Numbered from the stretch's first letter, positions 19,044-29,930 are shown. The stretch: DNA of 30,040 nucleotides from Chara braunii (GCA_003427395.1 BFEA01000493.1:602092-632131), one strand, 5' to 3'. The notes: generated by a model not told the origin, from the sequence alone. A program made the numbers and translations.

Positions 19044-19530
19044 AAGGGACATTGGTCCGTTGACAGTCAGATTGTGTTTTTGAAGTCTTTCTAGGACGAG
19101 TTTTACACCCTCGACATGTTTCCAAACAAACTTTCTAACAACCTTCCCGACGAATATTTTATTTTTTACTACAAACCCTTTCACTAGGTGATCATCAATA
19201 TAGGGATTGGTTATTTAATGAAAAATATATTGCATGACTTGGATCATATCCTTCTATACCACCACCACACCATTAGTCCATCTTTGTGGTACCACATACA
19301 TCTGAATAAGTTTTTTTGGTGTGTGCATGTCAATCATTGGTCAACTAGTGGGATCAATGAAAAAGTGATCATAAGCAAAATAGAAATCAATTCATGAAGA
19401 AATACATTGACCAGCAAACGACTCAGCAAGGAGATCGACATTAGGGAGGCTACTTCGATCACGTACCTTCATTTAGCTGAATTTTTAAAGATTTTGTATC
19501 CATTTCAAACCACCATTTGGTTTCTAAAAG
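19044..19530 (-). pseudogene. Reverse transcriptase domain (broken, catalytic YIDD kept)
   Basis: Translated pieces in order: KPNGGLKWIQN (fingers), RSSLPNVDLLAESFAGQCIL, the region where the first catalytic Asp is expected (degraded), HQKNLFRCM and VVPQRWTNGVVVV (worn PQGWTNS.A.FQ motif), then NPYIDDHLVKG with the YIDD box at 19202-19191, and VRKFVWKHVEGVKLVLERLQ. This copies the element's RNA into DNA. The pieces include stops and at least one frame change. The RRFIWEH..DV..IL.R.. segment after YIDD is characteristic of the element group I know mostly from fungi. Confidence 0.88.
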
Positions 19531-20439
19531 CAAGACTAGTGATTAACACATTACTCGTCAACAGATTCAGCAACATTGGAAACAATATTTTTATCAAAGT
19601 ATTTCATTTTCTCCACCTCTTCTTTGTACATATTTAGTTGGTTTATCATTCCAAAAGATATGATCGACTGTTCAAATTTTTGTCATTTTAATTATATCCA
19701 CATCTAGTCGCTCTCTCGCTTCACCATTGTGTCGAATCTTTCTCTAGTGACTCTGTCCCCTAATTTGTAGACTCTCTTAGTGCTTTGATTATTCTCTTTT
19801 TATTTTTCAATGCTTTATCATAATCATTTTATATTAAAACGACCAACGAGTTCTTCTTCATCCTCTTGGGTTTGTACTTTCTCTTTGACCCAGTGACTGT
19901 CTTTTTAGAAAAGGATGAGTTGGCGCAAAGCTCAATTTCATTTCACCACTCTTGGCAGATTCAACAGCCTTCTTGAATGCATTAATCTATCCATCATCAT
20001 TTTTTAGTCGGCAAAAAATTTTCATCATTTTTTAGATTTGATTAATGTCCACTGAAAAAAAAAAAATGATATCTTGTTTACTTTTTTCTTTTAATTTCAT
20101 AGGTTTCTCAACAAATTCTTCCCTTTTAATTGAGTTGATTGACATTTGATGTTTATGATGTTTTGAAGTACAGACCATAAAGGTCTGTTTCTGGCATGTC
20201 TCTATGTATTGAAGAGTAATCCAAGATGATCATTTATGACTGAAAAATTTGGTAGCTTTAATTGTATGCAAGAATGAAATACCAAAAATACAATCAGGAT
20301 CTAATTTTGAAACCACGAATCTCAACAACTCAACATAAACAGTTTCAGCCATTATCAATGAAGCCTGATAAGAAGAGAGTTTCAACAATATTACTTAATA
20401 TATGTTTTCAGCTTCTATCAATTGTCATATCATAAAACC

Positions 20440-20746
20440 CTATAGTCCTTTGGAAAAGAAGAATCATTTCTGGACCAGAATATATAAAGACTCTGATCTT
20501 CACTTGATTGATATAGATATAACGGTATCAACAACCTATGGTTGCAAATCTTATTTTGCAATCTCACAGAAACCTATCCACTTGAACAGAAAAATTTGAT
20601 CTCAAGTAGTCGACTTCCCCTTTTTTTTTTTTCTTCAATATTTTAAGTTTTTCTCTCAACTTAGGTGTTAAAGTCATTGCCTCCTTGAAAGATAGAGTTA
20701 CATCAACTTCCTCCAACATCTTTGTGATCACGTCGTTGATTACCAT
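20440..20746 (-). pseudogene. Protease region (active site altered)
   Basis: The upstream frame (20746-20564) has VITKMLEEVDVTLSFKEAMT and LTPKLREKLKILKKKKKG, like the segment before the retropepsin in these elements (..I.V.L.ELL..SP.LR..L). Past a stop codon, QVKIRVFIYSGPEMILLF contains YSG (20482-20474) where an aspartic protease has DSG/DTG, so the catalytic Asp is Tyr. The enzyme would normally cut the Gag-Pol polyprotein. The assignment rests on position and these two motifs. Confidence 0.6.
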
Positions 20747-20877
20747 CTCATCTTTTAACTCACTTTTGATAATGAATTTTATTTTCTTCCCTTGTTTATT
20801 CTTTCGAGGTGAGGGGTGTTATTCTCGATCATCAAGAATGTTGTCCAAGGTTCATTCATGTTTTTTTCAATTTTTCC

Positions 20878-21141
20878 TCATCTCTTTTCCTCGATTATCT
20901 GAGATGTCATATTTGCTAAAAGTTTCCTTACTTCGTCAATCACCATACCAGGTTTCATGACGACTTCATATGGTAGGACACCCTCAAAACTTATCGTGTT
21001 AACTGAACAAATAGGTTGACAATAGGAAAATTCTACTAACTTAGAAGGATTATGAGAAGTATGGTTTTCTTCTAGTAGACAACTACTTGAGGAAACTTCA
21101 TCGGAAAAAGTTTCCACTAACATCAAGGATCGTAAGGGCAA
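20878..21141 (-). pseudogene. Gag-Pol linker fragment
   Basis: An 87-codon open frame between the zinc knuckle and the protease, with KLVEFSYCQPICSVNTISFE near its middle. I do not recognise a domain. It lies where a retroelement polyprotein has its variable linker and shares the A/G-rich sense-strand bias of its neighbours. Confidence 0.4.
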
Positions 21142-21365
21142 ACCAATTGTAGTTGAAAAGACATTAAGTTTCTACCCAAGTAATTCTGGTAGAATGAACA
21201 TTCACGTTAGCCTTTATTTTTTTTTCCCTCTTTATCTTCTCTTTGTGTTTAAGGGCAAACAGTCTCATACCTCTAGCATGTCTGAGATCCAATTTGTTCC
21301 AAGAATTGTCACAAACATGACTCATTGCATCCTTCTGGAACTCTACTCTTCACATCCTCCTCTAG

Positions 21366-21413
21366 ACATTTATAATAAGTTGTGGTATGACCTCCCTCAC
21401 AACAATAACAGCA
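21366..21413 (-). pseudogene. Gag nucleocapsid zinc knuckle (last Cys lost)
   Basis: The minus strand encodes NCCYCCEGGHTTTYYKC. The spacing C-x2-C-x4-H fits the CCHC knuckle that binds the RNA genome; the fourth ligand is Tyr at the expected place (one transition from Cys), and LEED follows, as in related Gag proteins. It lies about 400 bp downstream of the gag fragment. Confidence 0.7.
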
Positions 21414-21827
21414 ATTGAAGTTTTTCTTTGGTCGATCTTCATATTTGTTTTTTTCTCTATTATGTATACCACCATTATTTTCGTTCCTCCTGGATCTAGG
21501 TGTGTTCCGTGTTTTTCATTGTCATTATCATCACCATCTTCCTAATCCTCACTTTTCACTTTCTTTTTCACTTTTTCATCCGAAGTAGGGATAACATACG
21601 TATAATTTGTCATAACTTGTTGAAGAATGTTCTCTGTTCTTACATTACTCTCTATATTCATGTCATTCTTGTTTCTCAATCCTTAGTTGGAGTACTAATA
21701 TGGTATAGTGACCACTTCTTAAGGGAAACTGTTGACAAAGACGTGACTATTGCTACCATCCCATCCCATCTGAGAGGCTAATGTCGAGTCTTGTTTAAAA
21801 TCGTCTCTCTTCCACTGTACGTGAAAT

Positions 21828-22334
21828 TCATAAAAAATATGTGACATTCTGAGTCTGATCCAAGTATGAAATTCTTATGGTTGTTCGAATCAAAGTTTGA
21901 AGGAAAACATTGAATGTATTGTATTTATCTGTTCTGATGTTAAGAAGGTCTTTGGTGGTAGTCGGAATAAAATATTTCCCAAACTCTCTTCCCATTTTGT
22001 CTTTGACTTCTTCCCAAGTAGTAGTTTATTCCATCAACTGTTGAACTATCAATCTTGAGTCAGAATTACTGTATGACAGAAAATGCTTAAGTCGTTGTCT
22101 ATCAGTCCAGCCATAACTAAGTCCAAGCAATTTATACTCGTCCAACAAATCATTGATTTGTGCTCCTCTGAAACATCGAATTCTCTCATCGGGTCGTTTT
22201 GCTGTTGCAATGTCTGATTCGTCTTTCATAGTATCAACTCTCTCAATCAGTTCTCGTATAGCACCCACTAAAGTCTCTTCATGAGTCTTCGTGGACGAGC
22301 TAGGTCTTCCTCTCCCACACATTTTGACCATCAA
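21828..22334 (-). pseudogene. gag fragment with an in-frame stop
   Basis: The open frame starts at an ATG (22334) with MMVKMCGRGRPSSSTK, and includes LLDEYKLLGLSYGWTDRQRL, which resembles the capsid helix region of Ty3/gypsy Gag. A TAA (22028-22026) ends it after 102 residues, but the same frame stays open to 21828 and reads TTTWEEVKDKMGREFGKYF, a normal continuation. This is therefore one gag broken by a point stop. GRGRP resembles an AT-hook; I would not lean on it. Confidence 0.75.
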
Positions 22335-25113
22335 TTTCTCTTAATACATATTTTTCTCTCTTCTTTTGTCACTTTTTGACCTCTCCCTTCTTGCTTTCAA
22401 TCCCTTACTCTTCTTGCAAGAGATACTGACTTGTTTCTTTCCTCTCCACCCCTTGACAACTTTGTAGGCATAGAGTATATGAGATAATAGTATGTGTAAT
22501 GATTGGAGGCAAAACAATTTTTCTCAACGTTCTAATATAATTATCAATTAATTTTGTTTCACTGTCTCTGCTCGGTCTTCTATTTTATTCTTTTTGCAGT
22601 ACCTCGAATCATAAATACCTTGTTATATCAATAATCTCAAAATCAATTTGCATCGTTTACAGACCACAACGAGCTTTTCAGGAAAGAGAGACTCGTTCCC
22701 TAGAGATGTGATATGACACTCTCTCAACAGTTCTCACTCTTACTACTTTTAGTAAATAACACATCTCAATCTGGTCAGTAACAATTCTCAAGGCACAGTC
22801 TCTCATTCGATCAAGAAAGGGTTATAAGTACCCAAACTCATCCAGAGTACAAAGATTCCTATCAGAGATTTGAACAGTACCTTCAATCTTGACTGCTCAC
22901 TTCTATTGTAACCCTAAAGGTGAGTTTCTCAACAGAACCAGACATTATCACTTATTTTCTCAATATGATAACCAACACCAGGAGACGTCGATCTAAGGGT
23001 GAATAAGATCAACAATATCGAATCTGTGCTCAAAAGTATTATGGAGAAAAAACTTTGACCTCACAATTCAATAATTCTCTCTTGTTTTTTCTACCACTGT
23101 AATTGTCTCCAGAAGAGGCATCCAGTCTCTTATGTCCTCAAAGTCATTAGTAGTTAGTAAATTAGGAAGTCTCGCAAATTATCTCACTTTCGTCCCCCAA
23201 GTTACATTCTTGTGCAATTTCTCAAGTCATTCTCTCATTTTTACAAGATCGATGTGAGTCCCTCTTAATAATTTCAAATAACTAGCATCCTTCTCTAGAC
23301 TTGTTGAAGCGTAGATTCTGACATTCAAACTACCAATATTAAAAATTTTAATTACTAGAATATAAAATATCATATGACCCCTCCTACAAGTCTCATGTCT
23401 CAAAATAGAGAAAGAATTATTAGACTCAGTTACTTTGTCCAGTCAACCTCTCACAATAAATATCCTTGCTACTGACAACATTCATGAGACCCCTCAATCT
23501 TCCATACAAAATTCACCATAGTTGATCAATTATTTATTGGAAGATGAGAGTTTTTAGAGGAGTATAAGGTATTTCAGAGAAGGGTTTGACATGAGTACTA
23601 TAACTGGAACTTTTATTCTCTTGTTCAAGTTTTTTTTCCTCTTCTAGCATAACGTGGACTGCTCGTTGCTAACATTTATCATGTCCACAACCTTCAAACC
23701 TCTCTTGTGGTACATAAATTCTGACATCATATTCGTCAAGCTCAATGAACCATCAGGTGATAACATATAGGTTAATGTGATCCCATCCTCTCTTTTCCAC
23801 TGCTTCATACCTCACAATCTTATAGGGAAATACTTTTTTTCTTTTAAAAAGTAAGGAAAAACAATTTTTATGTTCTCTCTTCGCCCAACCTCCTTTCTCA
23901 TGTTCCTAATCTCAACCAAGGTTTTTATCTTGGACGTAAGTGTTGTAGAGTTATCAATGCCTCTGATCTCTTCTCGCTTTCAAAACAAATTCAACTACAG
24001 CAAACTGGTTGTTCCTTGACAGACTGATATCAAATAAAGAAGGAGTTAAAAATCCCTAAAAGACAGCAAAGTGAGTGAACCCAATGAATCAATTATTTCT
24101 CTTTTCGAGTCTCTCTTCTCTTTCACCACAACTTCCTCAACAAATCCTCAAAATCTCCCATAAGCGGTATTAATACTTCTCTCTCTGGGAACATAAGTCC
24201 TCACGTCATATCTGTCGAACTTGATGAAGTGGATGTCAGAATATAAAACCGATTTTGTTCTCACCCGCTTTCGGCAATCTTATATTTGACAACCTTATAT
24301 GAGAACACTTTTTTCTTACTCAAAGTATCCAGTGACTGCAAGAGACACTCAACCTTCACCTTACTTGGACCTGAAATTTTTCCAAATTTCGGCATCCGTT
24401 ATCTGATTTCCTCTATTCTCATGACAGTTTATTCATTAATCTCACTTCAGTACCATGTTGATAATCGGTAGCCTATTACTTCCATCACAATAACTCTCAG
24501 GGATAGGAGGAATCAAAATTGTCCCATAGGCCACCGACACTCATTTCACTCTCTTCCTTTGTCTGGTAAAATTTTCCTTGTCATCATAGATAGATTGAAT
24601 AACAATCATTGCAAACTCCCTTTTTGACATAAGCACGAATTTCATAGATATCTCATTTCAAGAAGTAAATTAGTACTACATAAGTAGTTGAACTGTCAGA
24701 ATGACAGGTTCAATAATGCTCGTATTGATAGGGGAGTATCTCTTTAGTGGTGAATTTTGAAAGTTCATTTAGTGTATCTTTGTCCATCACCTCCGATGAA
24801 GGAATTTTCTGTTTCTAACTTGCTCTCTTCTTTCTCGATTTCTCAAGGGTGTCAAAAGTTCATAAGACATACTTTTGACTAAGACTGACCATCTTCATCA
24901 ATCAGTGTCAATCTTCTTCTCCAGTCCATGATAGTACCTCACACATGAAGAGATTAAACACAGTTAGCGACTGCGACCTTCAAGAGAATCGAAACTTAAC
25001 AAGGATAGTAAATTTAATATGAGGATTAAGACACTGTCAACAGTTCGCATATTTTAATCAAAGTTAAAAGTTGATGTTGACCCAGACTCGTTTCAAACAA
25101 GAAAATGTTTCAT
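22335..25113 (-). repeat. Long retroelement leader with degenerate protein-like repeats
   Basis: Between primer site and gag lie about 2.8 kb with no long frame. Four places spaced by about 410-490 bp give similar minus-strand translations: near 24640 (YEIRAYVKKG), 24210 (FDRYDVRTYVPRER), 23725 (LDEYDVRIYVPQER) and, less clearly, 23315 (LNVRIYAST). Upstream of each of the first three is a (P/S)Y..(V)..Y segment: LPYQYEHY, FSYKVVKYKIAES, PYKIVRYEAVEKRGW. The segments sit in different frames and have stops. This looks like an extra ORF or extended gag made of repeated domains, now decayed. Confidence 0.5.
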
Positions 25114-25132
25114 ATCTCCGGCAACGGTACCA
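25114..25132 (-). promoter_or_regulatory. Retroelement primer-binding site (tRNA-Asp type)
   Basis: The minus strand reads TGGTACCGTTGCCGGAGAT. The reference form TGGCGCCGTTGCCGGGGAT is complementary to the 3' end of plant-type tRNA-Asp and is the known primer site of several plant Ty3/gypsy lineages; 16 of 19 bases agree. Reverse transcription would start here. A 5' LTR should end just before it on the minus strand, that is from 25133 upward. Confidence 0.7.
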
Positions 25133-25760
25133 TTTTTGTTGCAGTTTTTCCAATCAAGTCAGTTCTGGCGATCGAAAAGACAACAAGATGTTATGCAGGA
25201 ATTTGGATGATTTTGCAATAAATAGATTAATTTAAATCTCTTCCTGTTGTGTGCATCCGACTTCGAGCTAGACCCTTCAATTACAGTACGTCGGTCTCCA
25301 GTCTTACGAATCTTCAATGATGATTCGGAACAACAGATACACTTAATGTAAAAATAAGAACTGAATAATCAAATAGCACATTAAAAATAAAAACCAAAGA
25401 GGAGAGTTGTTTATCGCATCAAGATCATAAAACAAACAAACAAAACATAAAATCATTGTCTCTACAGTCAGTTCTCTCTCTCCCCTCATAAAATCATGCC
25501 ATACTCAGAGATTAGACAATGGTTAGTTTGTTGTTCAGTGATCCTTCAACGATTCCACACAGTGTTGACCTGTACTTGCGAGAAAGTTTGTTGTGGCTTG
25601 TATCTGATGGCTGTGCTCATGTCTTGAGTTTGATACCTGTCATGCTCAACAAAGTCTCTCCATGAGTCTATTGTACTAGCGAACTTGTTGGTTTTAAAAT
25701 TACTCTCTTATCGTCTAATTTGTCTTTTTAAACATAAATGTCACCAACTGTACTAGATGT
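25133..25760 (-). other. Possible 5' LTR of the Ty3 element (not delimited)
   Basis: By position directly beyond the primer site, this segment should contain the 5' LTR. No second copy could be matched by eye at the other end of the element (15-16.6 kb), so neither end nor length can be given. No gene is seen. Confidence 0.3.
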
Positions 25761-25770
25761 GATATGAATT

Positions 25771-26010
25771 GTTGCTGCCATCAGCAGGAGAACCCGCTAT
25801 AATTAGCATTATTGTTGCTATCACCGGGATTGCCTATTGTGATAAACTTTATGACTGCTACCACCGGGGCCTTCCGCTATGGTCAGCACTACGGCTGTTG
25901 TTACAAAAATGTTCGTTGTGACCAACGCCTCCGTTGCTACTACTAGGACCTCTCACTGCAACCAACGTGTCGTTGCTATCACAGAAACTGCCTTGTGTTG
26001 CCAACGTTAT
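25771..26010. repeat. ~40-bp minisatellite (about six units)
   Basis: GTTGCTRYCA-type units begin near 25771, 25813, 25854, 25894, 25933 and 25972 (period 39-42). The consensus is roughly GTTGCTAYCACCGGG..TGCC.ATTGTGA. The best stretch, GCTACCACCGGGGCCTTCC, resembles sequence near 8130. Confidence 0.75.
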
Positions 26011-26156
26011 GTGCCCTGATAACGTTGTCGAGTGCATCGGCCCCCACGTTTTCTCGCAAAGAGGCGGGATCCCTCCCAACCATGTCACGCAAAAGTTAAA
26101 CAAAAGCAAAGCAAAGAGACAACTTGGTGACTACGCATTCATAAACCCGCAAACCA

Positions 26157-26312
26157 ACGAGACGGATGACGTCTCGTCGTTCCGTCACGGCACTAGTCGG
26201 GTGCGCCGGGTGCGCCGGGTGCGCCATCTGTACTTCCCACGCTCCCCTACGACATGATAGGTTCCCGCGGGGCACAACGTGCTTCCCTAAGGGGTTGTCA
26301 TTACCCTTAGGG
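26157..26312. repeat. Short repeats and hairpins in a GC-rich island
   Basis: ACGAGAC-GGATGAC-GTCTCGT (26157-26177) is a 7-bp hairpin. CGGGTGCGC is repeated three times head to tail (10-bp period, about 26198-26225). CCCTAAGGG (26285-26293) and CCCTTAGGG (26304-26312) form a 9-bp inverted repeat. Confidence 0.85.
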
Positions 26313-26419
26313 GCGTATCCCTACCGAGCCACTGACCCACTTGCGAAAACTTTTAAATGCAATTGCATAGGTGGTTCATCCGATGACACCAAAAGAGAAA
26401 GTTATAACAACCACCCATA

Positions 26420-28440
26420 GTTATATCAAAAGGAATCATTCTTAGTCGATATGAATGTACATCTCATTTCAAATGATAAGCGAAAGAATTTGAATCATCA
26501 TATCGTAAAATTCAAAAACACAATATCAAAATAAAATTCGACCACCCTGGGTCCAACTTTTAAAAAGTCCTACAGCTGTGAACGATGAGTTGGCTTCGGA
26601 CAATAACATAGATGCAGCCGACAAAGAAGTCGGACAACCTTCGTTTTAACTTGATTAGATAGACTGTCAAAGTTATTAATTTTAACCCACCGCCGACTTA
26701 AGACTAGACCGATGTATCCGTCTTCATACGTTTCTAATATTTTTGGATGATAGCGGATGATTCTTGATCAGGTGCATTGCTTGAAGTGTTGCATGCCTCT
26801 ACCTCTAGGAAGTGGTTTGAGTTACTCCTCCTCCTTGGCCGAGCACAAGACTCGGATCTCAGAAGTCGGGCTGTCTCCACCGAATCAACAAAGTACCCCC
26901 TGTAGAAAGGTCCACTCTGGTTCGATAACAGGGCCAACTCCTAAAGCAACAAACGCCCGCCCCAGATGCTTCCTTGAAAGAGAGAACGTGTTCACCGCAA
27001 GTATTTTTTAGTTGTTCTCATCCTCCCCTGCCTAAGGTAATTTAGACGAAAATAGTCAGAGGTGTTAGAGAATGAGAATCATTTGGACATGTGTAGGTAA
27101 ATATAGTCATTCAGGATAGAGAAGGTGAAGCCTTGATAAAAGCTAAGTCCATCTGAACTTATCTGCTATATTTTAATCAAATTCATTCTACGGTATGCAC
27201 AAAATTAACATTCTTCAAAACAACGAGTCATTTTTGACATACAGGCATGTGAGATGTAAAAAGAAGACAATCATTTTTCTTTTTTTCAAATAGGCATGAT
27301 CAATCTCCTTTGCAAGCATCCTTGTACCTACCTGCACACCAAGCCAAACAACAACTTCAATCCCATACTTGAGTCAGACATTCCCATTCACATGCAAACA
27401 CTGATCTCCTTTACTTTTTCAAGGAACATTCGATGAACAAGGTCAAGCAAGTGCGGGTTCACAGAGGTGTGAAGGGAAGTCTGAATTAATCAACTGACTT
27501 TGAGTGAAGCAGTAAGTGACTCACTTAAGAAAGTCAAGTAATATATGAAAAAAATTGGTCGCACAACTCCACGAGTTCTGGCCTTCCCACCTAAAGGCAG
27601 TCCACGCCCTCTCTTGAATGCTCGAATGGACAAAAGTCGGGCAACAAAAAAAACACAAGTCAGATAACCCTCTAAGAGGATGCTCTCACGTACAAGTCTA
27701 ATGCGGTCTTAACACACCCTCAACGACACCTTGTCCAATCACAATAGCCACACCAACATGCGCGTTCCGATTTCAAAATCAGTCTCATCTGGTCCCACAA
27801 TCGGCCCTAGGTGATCTCTTGTCGTTGCCACACCGTCGAATGGTCCTTGCCAAAAATAAAAAATTCCCGCAGTTGATCCCAAAAAAAATAATAGCGGCCT
27901 TTCGGAGCCAAATGTTGTAAGTGTCAACACCTCAACTGCCACACCACCAATGTCGCGCCGCCATAATGTTACCAACATCGTGCCGAAACATTGCAGTAAA
28001 AAAAAACACTTAGCTGCGCACCTCCAAAAATAAATGCGGGACTCCCGCTCACTGTGCCGTCAAAACTGGTACCAAAGTTGTCCAGCAGCTCTGCCACTAG
28101 CTCACACACCACAGCGGAAGGGCCCACTGTGTCGCAAATTGTTTGGCAGCACTACCTTTAAAAAACAGTAGTGTCGACGCACCCAAAATTTTGCAGCATG
28201 TCCCTACTGAAAATGTCATCGTTGTCGTGCGACCAATCGAACAACACCTTCCCCTTGAAGTAAACCAGTTCCATCGGGTCAGCACTCTGACGACACAATC
28301 CCACTGAATAAACACAGCGTCAACGTAACAGCACTTCGTCGGCACAACCCCACTAAGACGGAAATGAGGTCTGCCACATTGCCGCAAACTGGCTCAGGGC
28401 TTTGAGTCCACCCAGAGCAACATCGCCTCGTCTCAACTGT
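26420..28440. other. Spacer, no gene recognised
   Basis: Mixed composition. From 27.78 to 28.37 kb there are many CACA/GTCG-rich words suggestive of an old, thoroughly degenerate minisatellite. Short frames on both strands have no recognisable domain. Confidence 0.4.
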
Positions 28441-28454
28441 CCAACTCCTCTAGG

Positions 28455-28520
28455 TTGTTCTCCAACTTGCAGACCTCCTCCAACTTGTTCTCCAACTTGC
28501 AGGCCTCCTCCAACTTGCTT
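28455..28520. repeat. 30-bp tandem repeat (about 2.2 units)
   Basis: TTGTTCTCCAACTTGCAG at 28455 returns at 28485, followed in both cases by a CCTCCTCCAAC-type half. A proline/cysteine-rich frame on the plus strand results from this repeat and has no support as a gene. Confidence 0.9.
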
Positions 28521-29090
28521 TTCCAAGCCCTTTTCCAACAGACCTCCAACACTCCTCCAGCTGCCTCATCGCTGCCTCAAAGCTCCTTCAAGGATGACTA
28601 TATACCCCTGACCTCATGCTAGGCAACCGCTTCAGTGTGCCTCTACCTAGGCTAACCCCTCTTCAAGTTGATATTGTCATGGAGGAGAGAAACCTGCGTT
28701 GCTTTAGTTATGGGTTGATGTCTTTCTTTCTCCATTTTAACTCTTGCTGTTCAGTCCGAAAATCGCTTTATGATTGTCGCTTGTCACCTTTTGCATACTT
28801 CCTTCACTGAAATCCTGGAGCTCAAGTTGTTATAGCTTCGTATTGACACTCATAACTTTCATTTTTTTAAGATCTGGTTGACCTCATGCATATATACACA
28901 GAGCTCTCTGCAGGCCTATGCATACCATAGTGATGGCTTCAAGCAGCCTCACCAGGTTTTGGAGCAATGGTTCAAAGTAGCCTCTCTTTCAAAATTTGAG
29001 GCTAGCTTAGTCTTTATGGAGTTGGGTCTTCATTTGGTCCTTCCATGCCGTCAATTCAAGGAATCATGCCCACGACTATGCTCCCCATAT
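28521..29090. other. Spacer, no gene recognised
   Basis: Unremarkable sequence. An 81-codon plus-strand frame (28878-29123) has no recognisable features. Confidence 0.4.
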
Positions 29091-29152
29091 AAAAAAAAAT
29101 CAGCAGCCAATGGCTGCTGCTAAGTTTTCTGGCAGCCATTGGCTGTTTTTTT
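29091..29152. repeat. 14-bp inverted repeat flanked by A-run and T-run
   Basis: CAGCCAATGGCTGC (29104-29117) and GCAGCCATTGGCTG (29132-29145) are exact reverse complements. Each arm is itself nearly palindromic. An A9 run lies just outside the left arm and a T7 run just outside the right arm, so the symmetry almost extends to about 62 bp. It could be a small foldback element or a hairpin plus T-run terminator-like signal. Confidence 0.85.
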
Positions 29153-29354
29153 CTTGCCATGCGCCCATTCTGACAGGTGTCAGCTAAGTACTGAGGCTGG
29201 TAGGGGAACAATCAACTCGTGATATTCACGAATTCAAGTTCCGACAGGATGAGATGAGGTGCGAAAAGTAGCCTGTCTTTGCCGATTTTTAATAAACAAT
29301 TCGTTCAACAAAAAATTCAAAAAAACTAGACTCTCCTTTCATTTTTCTTTGTGA

Positions 29355-29371
29355 TTTTTTTTTTTTTTTTT
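29355..29371. repeat. Poly-T tract
   Basis: A run of 17 T leads straight into the 37-bp tandem repeat. Confidence 0.95.
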
Positions 29372-29443
29372 GGCTGGCCTTAGCAAATGGTCACTTCACC
29401 CTCGCTTTGGCTGGCCTCAGCAAATGGTCACTTCACCCTCGCG
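29370..29443. repeat. 37-bp tandem duplication
   Basis: TTGGCTGGCCTTAGCAAATG and the rest of the unit (29370-29406) are repeated at 29407-29443 with only a couple of base changes. Confidence 0.95.
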
Positions 29444-29711
29444 GTTCATTCGTGCAACATTGAACTGTCGAAATACATACTCCACATCGAATCCACAGGC
29501 AGAGATGGAAACACATTCATTTTCCCTTCCTCCCACACCCGTTCGAAATACAGACGCAAGATTGAATCCAAAAACAACAAGTTTTCTTCACTCTTTTAGG
29601 GTGCACAACGGGAATGCACCTCCTCCTAAAACACGGGGAGACGCATTACCTCATGCTTTCACGAGTGGTACCAGCTTTCCCAATTCCAGGGGATCGCGGA
29701 GCAGGCCTAAC

Positions 29712-29735
29712 AAAAAAAAAAAAAAAAAAAAAAAA
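29712..29735. repeat. Poly-A tract (24 bp)
   Basis: A pure A run. No processed transcript is recognisable on its 5' side. Confidence 0.95.
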
Positions 29736-29888
29736 CGTGAGAACAAAAACTTCCAAAAACCAAATGTGACTCCCGTGAAAACAGGTGCCCATCGAGCCTC
29801 TCATCTTGTGGTCAACAGGCTCAGTCTGCTTGAGCCCTACGAATCCCCCTCGGCGGTGGCCATGCCCGACTGAATTCGTGGACGCGGC

Positions 29889-29930
29889 AAGTCCGCTGAC
29901 CCCGCGGACGCGTCCGCGCGGACCCGCGGC
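29889..29930. repeat. GTCCGC/GCGGAC palindrome cluster
   Basis: CGCGGACGCGTCCGCG (29903-29918) is a perfect 16-bp palindrome. Further GTCCGC and GCGGAC words at both sides can pair with it. The CpG density is very high for this otherwise AT-rich end. Confidence 0.9.

Larger units (their letters stand above)
16666..25132 (-). mobile_element. Decayed Ty3/gypsy LTR retrotransposon
   Basis: On the minus strand, in order: primer-binding site (25132-25114), a long leader with degenerate protein-like repeats, gag with zinc knuckle, protease, reverse transcriptase, RNase H and integrase. RT before RNase H before integrase is the Ty3/gypsy order. Every domain is broken by stop codons, frame changes or lost key residues, so the element is dead. 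The plus strand of this block is C/T-rich and poor in CpG, in contrast to the GC-rich blocks elsewhere, which fits long methylation-type decay. Neither LTR could be delimited by eye. RT and integrase style resembles elements I know mainly from fungi. Confidence 0.9.

Noticed and set aside
28402-28611. Pro/Cys-rich frame
   Set aside because: It results from a 30-bp tandem repeat; there is no signal peptide or domain.
29370-29873. 167-codon plus-strand frame
   Set aside because: It begins in the 37-bp tandem repeat and runs through the poly-A tract as a lysine run; the composition is that of low-complexity DNA.
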